A stretch of DNA of 17,395 nt from Verrucomicrobiota bacterium. Lineage in GTDB: Bacteria; Verrucomicrobiota; Verrucomicrobiia; Verrucomicrobiales; Verrucomicrobiaceae. The stretch's first letter is position 1. Each line of letters starts with the position of its first letter. Both the position numbers and the translations under genes were made by a program. Below the pieces are notes generated by a model. That model ran no database searches. It worked only from the letters and a program-made list of their open reading frames with translations, and had not been told where the DNA came from. The stretch spans positions 1-17,395 of the forward strand of contig JAIOQF010000184.1 in assembly GCA_021413535.1 (NCBI GenBank), in the 5' to 3' direction. Positions 7,658 through 14,472 of this stretch are shown piece after piece.

Positions 7658-8446
7658 ATGACGCTCTGGACTTCCATCGCCCTGACAGGATTAAGCGTCG
7701 TCTTTTTGGCGCTGGTCTTCAGCCCCTTGGAAAAGGTTTTCCCGGCCAAAAAACAAAAATTTTTCCGACCTGAATGGTGGACGGATCTGTTATTTCTGCT
7801 CGGACAATACCTGCTCTGGACTGGCATCGTTTTTGAAATCTTGTTCCACCTCCGGGACTGGATCGATACCTGGATGCCAGCCGGCTTTCGCGCCTCCGTC
7901 GCCGCCCAGCCCTGGTGGGCGCAGGCCATTGAGGTTATCATTCTGAGCGATTTCCTGGTTTACTGGGGTCATCGACTCCAGCATCGGATCGGCAGTCTCT
8001 GGCGCTTTCACTCCATTCATCACAGCTCAGAACATCTCGACTGGCTGGCGGCGCATCGCGAGCATCCAGTGGACACGATTTACACCATCGGCCTGGTCAA
8101 TATGCCCGCGTTCATCCTGGGCTTCCCGCTGTATACCCTCGCCGGATTCATCGCCTTCAGAGGCATCTGGGCCATCTACATTCATTCCAATGTCCGTCTG
8201 CCCCTAAAGCCGATCCGCTGGCTCATCGGAGCCCCCGAGCTGCATCATTGGCATCATGACCGGGATCGTGACTTCGGGAATTACGCCAACATCTCGCCCC
8301 TGATGGACATCATCTTCGGAACGCATCACTGTCCCGACCATGAACCCGAAGCGTTCGGCATCAAAGAACCGATTTCGAGAAGCTACCTCGGACAAATGCT
8401 GCATCCGTTTCGGAGAAAAATGAAGTCCGCAGATAAAAAGTCATAG
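7658..8446 (+). CDS. Sterol desaturase / fatty acid hydroxylase family membrane protein
   Basis: This 262-residue integral membrane protein shows the His-box pattern of the fatty acid hydroxylase superfamily: HRLQH (105-109), HSIHH (118-122), a lone His176 in YIHSN, and ELHHWHHD (194-201). These bind a di-iron centre that activates oxygen for C-H hydroxylation or desaturation of a lipid. Hydrophobic segments precede the first box (about 5-22, 43-62, 90-104) and lie between boxes (about 142-175). The spacing of the boxes and the length fit bacterial members of this family. The lipid substrate cannot be told from sequence; hopanoid, carotenoid or fatty-acid derivatives are all possible. The start ATG is directly followed by a hydrophobic segment and has no Shine-Dalgarno sequence. 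The gene converges on purE, with a repeat cluster between them. Confidence 0.92.
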   Translation: MTLWTSIALTGLSVVFLALVFSPLEKVFPAKKQKFFRPEWWTDLLFLLGQYLLWTGIVFEILFHLRDWIDTWMPAGFRASVAAQPWWAQAIEVIILSDFLVYWGHRLQHRIGSLWRFHSIHHSSEHLDWLAAHREHPVDTIYTIGLVNMPAFILGFPLYTLAGFIAFRGIWAIYIHSNVRLPLKPIRWLIGAPELHHWHHDRDRDFGNYANISPLMDIIFGTHHCPDHEPEAFGIKEPISRSYLGQMLHPFRRKMKSADKKS

Positions 8447-8451
8447 GTTAG

Positions 8452-8548
8452 AGTGGTCCGCACCTTCGAAGCCGCGAAGCGAATCCTCTGTGCGTCTTCT
8501 TCCAAACTCCGCACAAGGATTGTGCGGACCACCTGCAATACGGACCAC
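8452..8548. repeat. Cluster of GTGGTCCG inverted repeats between convergent genes
   Basis: The short convergent gap contains GTGGTCCGCAC (8453-8463) and its exact inverse GTGCGGACCAC (8522-8532). A third unit, CGGACCAC (8541-8548), lies one base from the purE stop codon. The inner hairpin TCCGCACAA-GGA-TTGTGCGGA (8508-8528) is a perfect 9-bp stem. No T-run follows on either strand, so a classical intrinsic terminator is not obvious, though mRNA 3'-end folding is plausible. The composition resembles dispersed REP-like elements. Confidence 0.7.
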
Positions 8549-8549
8549 T

Positions 8550-8957
8550 TTATTCCGCCAGCTTCAATATCCGGTGCGCGAACATGCACGCATTGAGGCC
8601 GGCCTTGCTGTGAAGGCCGACGGTGCCGCAGGGCACGCCACCGGGAAGCTGGGAAATGGAAAGGAGCGCGTCGATACCATTGAGCGGACCGCATGGAACA
8701 GGAACTCCAATCACCGGATACTCAGTCTGCACCGCAACAACACCGGGAAGCGCAGCGGACAAGCCGGCGACAGCAATGATCACGATCTTCTGTCGGCTGG
8801 CGTTCAGTTCCTTCAGATACTCCGCAAGCTCCACATGATTGCGATGGGCGGAAAGCACCTGTTCTTCATAAGTGACCTTCTCTTTATCAAGGTAATCACG
8901 ACCAGGCTGCATAAAGCTCTTATCACTGGCGCTGCCGTAAATGATGACGATTTTCAT
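8550..8957 (-). CDS. purE: PurE-family N5-carboxyaminoimidazole ribonucleotide mutase
   Basis: This is a 135-residue protein if started at the ATG at 8957 (MKIVIIYGSASDK). An ATG 15 bases upstream (8972) would add MNHFS and is less like the family. PurE interconverts carboxylated aminoimidazole ribonucleotides in purine synthesis. Visible family features are the N-terminal phosphate-binding GSASD, SAHRNH with the conserved catalytic His, VAGLSAALPGVVA in the place of the usual AGGAAHLPGM, YPVIGVPV, the loop GPLNGIDALLSISQLPGGVP and the C-terminal Ala-rich helix. The GLSAALPG variant recalls archaeal-type PurE proteins. Length fits a short class I PurE. It is the last gene of a dnaX - ybaB - purE run, 31 nt after ybaB. 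No purK is in the window. Confidence 0.88.
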   Translation of the reverse strand: MKIVIIYGSASDKSFMQPGRDYLDKEKVTYEEQVLSAHRNHVELAEYLKELNASRQKIVIIAVAGLSAALPGVVAVQTEYPVIGVPVPCGPLNGIDALLSISQLPGGVPCGTVGLHSKAGLNACMFAHRILKLAE

Positions 8958-8988
8958 ACTGAAATGGTTCAAGATTCAGTCGTGAAAA

Positions 8989-9303
8989 TCAAAAGCCCAT
9001 GCCGGGAGGAAGTCCCAGACCCTGGGTCAGCTTGCCCATCTCGCCTGCGGCCAGTTCCTTGCTCTTGGCCAGCGCTTGTTGCACGCCGGACAACACGAGA
9101 TCCTGAAGCATCTCGACGTCATTCGGATCCACGATCTCCTTGCTGATCTTGATGCTGGTAATTTCCTGCGCACCGGTCGCGGTCACCGTCACCCGGCCCC
9201 CGCCGACACTGGCTTCAACGGATTTTTGACCGAGGTCTTCCTGCGCACGCGCCATGTCGGTCTGCATGCGTTGCATCTGCTTCATCATTTTCTGGATGTT
9301 CAT
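8989..9303 (-). CDS. ybaB: YbaB/EbfC family nucleoid-associated protein
   Basis: This small 104-residue protein matches the YbaB/EbfC family, which binds DNA as a dimer and affects nucleoid organisation. Recognisable parts are the N-terminal MNIQKMMKQMQRMQTDMARAQ helix start, the GGGRVTVTATGAQEITSIKI strand region (residues 34-53), and the VDPNDVEMLQDLVLSGVQQAL helix (58-78). The C-terminus is the typical flexible Gly/Pro/Met tail. It lies 25 nt downstream of dnaX on the same strand, the usual arrangement for this family. In many bacteria recR follows, but here purE does. Length is normal for the family. The start has no Shine-Dalgarno sequence. Confidence 0.95.
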   Translation of the reverse strand: MNIQKMMKQMQRMQTDMARAQEDLGQKSVEASVGGGRVTVTATGAQEITSIKISKEIVDPNDVEMLQDLVLSGVQQALAKSKELAAGEMGKLTQGLGLPPGMGF

Positions 9304-9328
9304 AAACTGGGTGGGTTCGTTAATGAGT

Positions 9329-11026
9329 TCACGACGCCAGGAGCGTCGCTTTGAATTTTTCCACGGTGGCGCGAATCAGTTCGTCGTCCATTTCATCCGT
9401 CTTTTTTTTTGCAGGCGCGGCAGGTTCCGGAGCCGGTGCTGCTGCTGGTGCGGGGACTGGCTCGGGTTCTGAAAGCTTGAGACTGGCATCCAGCACCACT
9501 TCGAGCAGCAACCCGCGACCGAGCAGTGACAACGCGACTTCTTCCAGATACTTGCGCGTCGGTGCACGCATCAATCCTTCACGGGCCGCCGTTTCACTTT
9601 CTGGCAACGCTATCTTCAGTTGTTTACCCTCATGTGAAACAAGAACAGCGGCTTCAAGCCAGTGAGAAATCAGTGGCCGCTCGTTTTGCACGCGCTGAAT
9701 AAACTGCGCCCAGAAATCACCAGTCGGTGCTGGCGGAGCGGTCGGTGCGGTTGCGACAGGAGCGGCAAGCGGAGCTGCAACCGGCTTCGCAGCGGCTGGT
9801 GCTGTCGCTGCCGATGGCGCAGCTTTTACCACGGGCGCGGCGACTACTCGTGGAGTTGCGGTTGTCCCAGTGCGCGCCACGGGTGCGCCACCGCCGCCGA
9901 TGGCCTCGATCACCTCGCTCAAGGTAACTTCACCCAGCGTCTGCACAGCCTGAATGACTCCTATTTCAAAATGAAGCAGCTTGTTTCCTGCCCAGCGCAT
10001 CCGCGCATCGACTTCGGCCAGACCATCCATCACCCGCAGCAACGGTTCCGCCGGAATCATCGCAGCCTGGGCGCGTGTCATCGCCGCGACCTCAGGCGAA
10101 AGATCCTCCTCTGCGGCAGCGGGATCTATCTGATCCACTAGAACGGTGCGAAAATGTTGAATCAGATCCGCCAGCAGTCGGGACAAATCCTTGCCGGAAT
10201 CAGCCTGGGCATGCAAATCCTGCAGCGCGCCCACGGTATCGCGCTCGATAATTTTGAGCGCAAGTCCGGCCACTGTCTCCCCGCGCGTGAAACCGAAAAT
10301 GTCGAGCACGTCTTGCTCCGCGATGGCTCCGCCGCAGAAGGCAACGAGCTGATCCAGCATGGACTGCGCATCGCGCATCCCGCCGTCCGCACCCTTGGCA
10401 ATGGCATAGGCTGCTTTTTCGTCGAGTGAAATTTTTTCCAGAGACGCGATGTGTAGCAGATGCTTTGCGATCAATCCCGCAGGGATCCGCCGCAGATCGA
10501 AACGCTGGCAGCGACTGATAATCGTCGGCAGAATCTTGTGCGCCTCCGTCGTCGCAAAGATGAACTTCACGTGCTCCGGCGGTTCCTCGAGCGTCTTGAG
10601 CAGCGCGTTGAACGCCGCCGTGCTCAGCATGTGCACTTCATCGATGTAGTAAATTTTGTAACGACAGCAGGCGGGCGCGAACTTCACTTCCTCGCGCAGA
10701 TCGCGCACCTGGTCGACCCCATTGTTGCTCGCGCCATCAATCTCCCGGACATCGAGCGCGATGCCTTTTTCGATCTCGACACAGATTGGATCATCTGGAT
10801 CGAAGTCCACGCTCGGGCCACCGGGGCAGTTCAGCGCCTTGGCGAAAATGCGCGCTGTGGAGGTCTTTCCCGTGCCGCGCGGTCCGACGAAAAGATAGGC
10901 GTGGGCCAGCCGCTTCTGAGCGATGGCATTCTGCAAGGTGCGCACGACATGATCCTGCCCCAGCACATCGGCGAAGGTGCGCGGGCGATATTTACGGGCG
11001 AAGACTTGGTAGCTCACGGCGGGCAT
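9329..11026 (-). CDS. dnaX: DNA polymerase III subunit gamma/tau
   Basis: This 565-residue clamp-loader ATPase opens with SYQVFARKYRPRTFADVLGQ. It has Walker A GPRGTGKT (residues 48-55), Walker B YYIDEVH (126-132), sensor 1 TT (159-160), the SRC motif (171-173), and clamp-loader domains to about residue 375. An Ala/Pro-rich linker (about 381-435) leads to a tau-like C-terminal domain (437-518), a second Pro/Ala linker (519-539) and a short helical tail (545-563). Of the four zinc-binding cysteines usual after Walker A, only Cys67 and Cys82 are evident. The ATG at 11026 is chosen because homology begins immediately; the frame is open far upstream but that stretch lacks family features and overlaps the divergent lipoprotein gene. 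A nine-A run at 9402-9410 could cause frameshifting near the end. First gene of the dnaX-ybaB-purE operon. Confidence 0.95.
   Translation of the reverse strand: MPAVSYQVFARKYRPRTFADVLGQDHVVRTLQNAIAQKRLAHAYLFVGPRGTGKTSTARIFAKALNCPGGPSVDFDPDDPICVEIEKGIALDVREIDGASNNGVDQVRDLREEVKFAPACCRYKIYYIDEVHMLSTAAFNALLKTLEEPPEHVKFIFATTEAHKILPTIISRCQRFDLRRIPAGLIAKHLLHIASLEKISLDEKAAYAIAKGADGGMRDAQSMLDQLVAFCGGAIAEQDVLDIFGFTRGETVAGLALKIIERDTVGALQDLHAQADSGKDLSRLLADLIQHFRTVLVDQIDPAAAEEDLSPEVAAMTRAQAAMIPAEPLLRVMDGLAEVDARMRWAGNKLLHFEIGVIQAVQTLGEVTLSEVIEAIGGGGAPVARTGTTATPRVVAAPVVKAAPSAATAPAAAKPVAAPLAAPVATAPTAPPAPTGDFWAQFIQRVQNERPLISHWLEAAVLVSHEGKQLKIALPESETAAREGLMRAPTRKYLEEVALSLLGRGLLLEVVLDASLKLSEPEPVPAPAAAPAPEPAAPAKKKTDEMDDELIRATVEKFKATLLAS
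9393..9410 (-). promoter_or_regulatory. Candidate programmed frameshift or slippage site in dnaX
   Basis: Codons GCA AAA AAA AAG form a run of nine A followed by G, containing the slippery heptamer A AAA AAG in the correct phase. A -1 shift reads GAC GGA TGA and stops at 9393-9395. No upstream Shine-Dalgarno-like stimulator or downstream stem-loop was obvious by eye. Confidence 0.4.
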
Positions 11027-11105
11027 ACTAGCGGGGGTGTGCGCAGCTTTCCACTGTGCGTTTCGATTTTTGTTTCCAAAGTGCAGGTCGCGCCTAGTCT
11101 GCGGC

Positions 11106-11549
11106 ATGGGACGCACTTTGCGCGCGATGATTTTGCTGCTGACAATGCCGCTGCTGCTCGGCAGTTGTGGCCTGCTGGCCAAGCACCTCGGAAAGAAGGC
11201 CAAGCCTGACAAAGACGCGGGAACGAAAGATGTCTCGATCGGGATCATTGAATTGGTAAATCCTGAGCAAGGGTTCGTCCTCGTCCGCACGGATATGAAA
11301 CTCAATCTGCAACCCGGCTCGAAACTGGAAACTCGCCCAATCACCGGCTTCCGCTCCGTGCTGACAGTTTCACCCGAGCAGAAACTTAATTTTCTTTCCG
11401 CCGACATCACATCAGGCTTCCCCCAGAAGGGCGAGGCCGTGGTGATGCCTCATCAGGCGGGTGCAACGGCGACAACTGCGACCCCGCCGCCACTTCCGCC
11501 GTCTGCTCCAAGTGTGCCCGCTTCAAACTTGCCGCCACCGATCCACTGA
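11106..11549 (+). CDS. Small lipoprotein of unknown function
   Basis: This 147-residue protein starts MGRTLRAMILLL and has a type II signal peptide with lipobox LLGSC, the lipidated cysteine being residue 21. The mature part begins GLLAKHLGKKAKPDKDAG. It continues with a short beta-rich stretch containing VSIGIIELVNPEQGFVLVRTD and LQPGSKLETRP, and ends with a Pro/Ala/Thr-rich tail. I do not know the family. The GIIELVNPEQGFVLVRT...GSKLETR pattern suggests a small beta-barrel-like fold. A start at 11037 is possible in the same frame, but the lipobox fixes the signal region and favours 11106; an ATG at 11127 would also work. It is divergent from dnaX (79 nt gap) and ends 7 nt before moeA, so the two are likely co-transcribed. 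Confidence 0.75.
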   Translation: MGRTLRAMILLLTMPLLLGSCGLLAKHLGKKAKPDKDAGTKDVSIGIIELVNPEQGFVLVRTDMKLNLQPGSKLETRPITGFRSVLTVSPEQKLNFLSADITSGFPQKGEAVVMPHQAGATATTATPPPLPPSAPSVPASNLPPPIH

Positions 11550-11556
11550 CCACTCC

Positions 11557-12759
11557 ATGTTGACCGAATCTGAGGCCATCGAGCGCATCCTTTCCGCCGT
11601 TCATCCCCTGCCCCCGCAGAGCGTTCCCCTGCGTGAAACATTCAACCGTTTCGCTGCGCACCCGCTGCTGGCCATGGTGCCGCTGCCGGGATTTAATAAT
11701 TCCGCGATGGACGGATATGCCGTGCAGGCCGCAGATTCAAAAAATACTCTGCCTCTGCGTGTCACTGGCGAACAACCCGCCGGATCACAACGCGATCTCA
11801 AAGTCGGCCCCGGTGAAGCCGTGCGCATCTTCACCGGCGCCCCCATTCCCATTGGCGCAAACGCCGTCATCATGCAGGAAGACGTGACCAAGATCGAAGG
11901 CGGCACGCAGATCACTTGCAACGAGCCAGTCGAGCTGAATGAAAATGTCCGCCTCCTGGGATGCGACATTTGTGTCGGTCAGCGCATTCTGGAAATCGGA
12001 CAACGCATCACGGCGGCACGAATTGGAATGCTCGCCGCCCAGGGGCTTTCCGCATTCGAGGTGACAACCAAGCCGCGCGTGGCGGTGGTTACCACCGGTG
12101 ACGAACTGGCAGTGGCGGGAAAGCTTTTGCAGCCGGGACAAATCTACAACTCCAACGGCGTCATGCTTCAGGCCATGCTGGGCGGACTTGGGATCGACGA
12201 TGTCACCGTGCAACATGCGGCAGATGATTATCTGCAAACTGCAGACACACTGCGCGGACTCATTGCTTCGCACGATTTTCTCATCATCTGCGGTGGTGTT
12301 TCCGTGGGCGATCACGACTGCGTCCGGCCTGCATTGCAGGCGCTCCGAGTGAAGCCGGGGTTCTGGCGCGTAAAAATCAAACCGGGTAAGCCACTACTTT
12401 TCACGCAAGCACCACGCGCCGACGGCAGTCAATGCACCATCTTCGGTCTGCCGGGAAATCCTGTTTCCGCATTTGTCACATTCGAGTTGTTCGTCCGGCC
12501 CGCCTTGTTAAAAGCGATGGGTGCCAGTGCGCAGGAACTGAAGCATCGGGAAGTCCGCGCCGTGCTGGACTCAAAACTTACCAACGGAAGCAATCGCCCC
12601 CACTATGTGCGCGGCTCTTTCGACGGCCAGAAATTCATTCCACAAGGCGGGCAGCGGTCAAATGAACTGCTCGCGCTCGGAAATTCTAATGCCCTGCTTC
12701 GCATGGAGCCCGACTCCGAACTTGCAGCAGGCACTGATGTGACTGCGATATTGATGTAG
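11557..12759 (+). CDS. moeA: Molybdopterin molybdotransferase
   Basis: This 400-residue MoeA protein inserts molybdate into adenylated molybdopterin, the last common step of molybdenum cofactor synthesis in the cytoplasm. Visible motifs are PGFNNSAMDGYAV (44-56) with the conserved Asp52, RIFTGAPIPIGANAVIMQED (90-109), VTTGDEL (178-184), the nucleotide-type loop GGVSVGDHD (246-254), FGLPGNPVSAF (296-306), and a C-terminal beta domain with NRPHYVRGSF. The length is standard for a single-domain-set MoeA without fusion. The ATG at 11557 gives the expected N-terminal LTESEAIERIL; the frame is open upstream into the lipoprotein gene but with no family features. No other molybdenum cofactor gene is nearby. 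It converges with the DUF1080 gene, leaving only 20 nt. Confidence 0.95.
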   Translation: MLTESEAIERILSAVHPLPPQSVPLRETFNRFAAHPLLAMVPLPGFNNSAMDGYAVQAADSKNTLPLRVTGEQPAGSQRDLKVGPGEAVRIFTGAPIPIGANAVIMQEDVTKIEGGTQITCNEPVELNENVRLLGCDICVGQRILEIGQRITAARIGMLAAQGLSAFEVTTKPRVAVVTTGDELAVAGKLLQPGQIYNSNGVMLQAMLGGLGIDDVTVQHAADDYLQTADTLRGLIASHDFLIICGGVSVGDHDCVRPALQALRVKPGFWRVKIKPGKPLLFTQAPRADGSQCTIFGLPGNPVSAFVTFELFVRPALLKAMGASAQELKHREVRAVLDSKLTNGSNRPHYVRGSFDGQKFIPQGGQRSNELLALGNSNALLRMEPDSELAAGTDVTAILM

Positions 12760-12779
12760 ATGATGCGTCTCGTTGCAAC

Positions 12780-13415
12780 TCAGGGGAGCTTCTGAATCCG
12801 CAAATTACGGAACCAAGCGGGGTCGCCGTGCTCGGTCAGCATGATTTTCCCATGGCCGGGAGCGAAGTCTTTTCTGCTCTTGAATTTGCTCTTCATCAAA
12901 AGCGCCTTCCAGTCATCACCCTTAGTGTCAGCCGTGCAGACCAGCTTGCCATTGAGATAGTGCTCAATGACCCCGTTCTTCACCACAATGCGGCTGCTGT
13001 TCCATTCGCCGATGGGCTTGAGCAGCTTGTCCTTCGCGGAATCGACCAGATCGTAAATGCTGCCGGTGTTGTGGCTGCCGCCCTTGATTCCGTCAAGGTG
13101 TTTGAAGTCATCGATCATCTGATATTCGATGCCGAGCCACGACTTGCCGTCCACCTTGGTGACCCAGTATTTGATGCCGTTGTTGCCGCCTTCGGCAAGC
13201 TTCCATTCCCATTCGAGTTCGAAGCTCGAATAATCCTCCTTGGAGAGCAGCAGTCCCGCTCCTTTTCCGGCCAGATGGATCACATCGCCCTCCACCACCC
13301 AGCCCGCGCTCGGCGCTCCTCCATTGGCATCCGTGAAATCCTTGAGCGTGAGTGCAACAGGATCAGCAGCTAAAAGCGAACCCGCGAAGAAGATAGAGAT
13401 GAGATAAAGTTTCAT
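12780..13415 (-). CDS. Secreted DUF1080 (3-keto-disaccharide hydrolase domain) protein
   Basis: This 211-residue protein has a signal peptide (MKLYLISIFFAGSLLA, cleavage near residue 16-17) and a single DUF1080 domain filling the mature part. Hallmarks are SSFELEWEWKLAEGGNNGIK (63-82), GIEYQMIDD (95-103), NTGSIYDLV (116-124), GEWNSSRIVVKNGVIEHYLNGK (136-157) and the closing EHGDPAWFRNLRI (195-207). The fold is a concanavalin-like beta sandwich, and some members are annotated as 3-keto-glycoside hydrolases. It is very common in Verrucomicrobiota and Planctomycetota, where it is linked to polysaccharide use. It lies 31 nt after the exported methyltransferase gene on the same strand, so both may share a transcript. 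The start is set by the signal peptide; an A/T-rich stretch precedes it. Confidence 0.92.
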   Translation of the reverse strand: MKLYLISIFFAGSLLAADPVALTLKDFTDANGGAPSAGWVVEGDVIHLAGKGAGLLLSKEDYSSFELEWEWKLAEGGNNGIKYWVTKVDGKSWLGIEYQMIDDFKHLDGIKGGSHNTGSIYDLVDSAKDKLLKPIGEWNSSRIVVKNGVIEHYLNGKLVCTADTKGDDWKALLMKSKFKSRKDFAPGHGKIMLTEHGDPAWFRNLRIQKLP

Positions 13416-13446
13416 AAAAAAAGATTCAGGGTTCGATGTTTAAAGT

Positions 13447-14172
13447 TCAATGTTCAGCGTTCTTCCCAAACCACATCATGTGCTGCCACGGAAGTTCATC
13501 AAACTGTTTCACCAGTTTGAAACCGTTCCCAGTAAGTTCCTTGGTCAGTTGGGCCTTGCTCATCTTATGTTCGGGCTTGATCGGCACGCTGGCGTCTTCG
13601 GCACGAAACTCCACAAACACCAGCACTCCATCGGGCTTGAGCGCCCGGCGCATCGCCGCCAGCATCTCGGCAGGGTGATCGAACTCATGATAAACATCCA
13701 CTAGAAGAATGAGATCCATCACGCCTTCAGGAAGTTTTGGATCATAGGTCAAGCCCAGGACCGGAATGAAATTCGTCACACCATTTTTCTTCGCACCTTC
13801 ATCCAGCATTTTCAGATACGGCTCTTGAATCTCCACGCCATAAACCTTGCCATCGGGCGCGACCGCCTTGGCCATGGGAAAAGTGTGATAGCCGTTACCG
13901 CAACCCATGTCGCAGATGACCATGCCCGGTTTCAGATCGAGCTTTTGGCGCATGAGCACGCCTGCCTCCTCTTGCTCGCGATCATGCCTCATCAACCAGT
14001 TCGCGCCCGCCGAATGCATGGTCTGCGCAACGGTGCGACCCATGAATTCCGTGACAGCCGGCGGCTCGGATGCCGCGATCTTCTCAGGCTCGGCGGAAAT
14101 GGCCGCGCCCTTACCGAACGTTAGCGCCATGAATCCTGCAAGGATGACTCTGATGAATGGGGCCATGATCAT
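13447..14172 (-). CDS. Class I SAM-dependent methyltransferase-fold protein with a signal peptide
   Basis: This 241-residue protein shows a Rossmann methyltransferase core: motif I VICDMGCGNGYHTFPMA (85-101), acidic strand VYGVEIQEPYLKML (110-123), motif II-like PEGVMDLILLVDVYHEFDHP (148-167) and post-motif ALKPDGVLVFVEFR (177-190). Before the core is a clear export signal: IRVILAGFMALTFGKGAAISA, with cleavage near residue 27. A linker follows with GRTVAQTMHSAGANWLMRHDREQEE. This places a normally cytoplasmic fold outside the inner membrane, where SAM is not expected to be available. A second in-frame ATG (14166) would give nearly the same product. The first gene of a two-gene unit with the DUF1080 gene. 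The substrate is unknown. Confidence 0.88.
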   Translation of the reverse strand: MIMAPFIRVILAGFMALTFGKGAAISAEPEKIAASEPPAVTEFMGRTVAQTMHSAGANWLMRHDREQEEAGVLMRQKLDLKPGMVICDMGCGNGYHTFPMAKAVAPDGKVYGVEIQEPYLKMLDEGAKKNGVTNFIPVLGLTYDPKLPEGVMDLILLVDVYHEFDHPAEMLAAMRRALKPDGVLVFVEFRAEDASVPIKPEHKMSKAQLTKELTGNGFKLVKQFDELPWQHMMWFGKNAEH

Positions 14173-14472
14173 GGAAAGTGTATGCCATATTAAGGGCCGT
14201 GAGTGCCTTATCTTTCAACCGACTTCGTCGGGACGGCCTCAGCAAGCGTGGGAATCCGGAGCAGCACTCCTCGTTCGTAGTCCCGCCTTCAGACGGTCAG
14301 TCGAAACAACATGCAACACCCTTTCCGCCTGAAGGCGGGACTACGAACTGTCTCAATGATCCAGCTCTAAGGTCAGCGATTACCATCGCCGTTCCTTGAA
14401 GTTGAAGCTTGAGACGCGCAGGCGTGTTGCAATGCAGTTGCGCAACGAGGCGCGCCATGATAAGACTCGCGC
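14173..14472. other. Divergent intergenic region with inverted repeats
   Basis: These 300 bases separate the exported methyltransferase (minus) from the efflux locus (plus) and encode no supportable protein. They contain a small hairpin CCGAC-TTC-GTCGG (about 14219-14231), the 24-bp-arm inverted repeat at 14273-14348, and a GTTGC...GCGCAAC partial palindrome at about 14425-14446 close to the efflux start. Promoters for both directions should lie here, but I could not identify clear -35/-10 pairs. Confidence 0.6.
14273..14348. repeat. Inverted repeat with 24-bp arms, dispersed-element type
   Basis: The left arm (14273-14296, starting GTTCGTAGTCCCGCCTTC) and right arm (14325-14348, ending GGCGGGACTACGAAC) are inverse complements with one mismatch, separated by 28 bases. 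The core GTAGTCCCGCCT...AGGCGGGACTAC resembles a short repeat that I recall being widespread in Verrucomicrobiota genomes. No transposase is near, so a miniature non-autonomous or REP-like element is the likeliest reading. Confidence 0.8.

Noticed and set aside
10460..11209. Long plus-strand open frame antisense to dnaX
   Set aside because: It is a shadow of the strongly supported dnaX coding frame, with an Arg/His/Ala-rich composition and no recognisable domain.
11027..11410. N-terminal extension of dnaX by 128 residues
   Set aside because: The open frame continues upstream, but DnaX homology starts at the ATG at 11026 and the extension is antisense to the lipoprotein gene.
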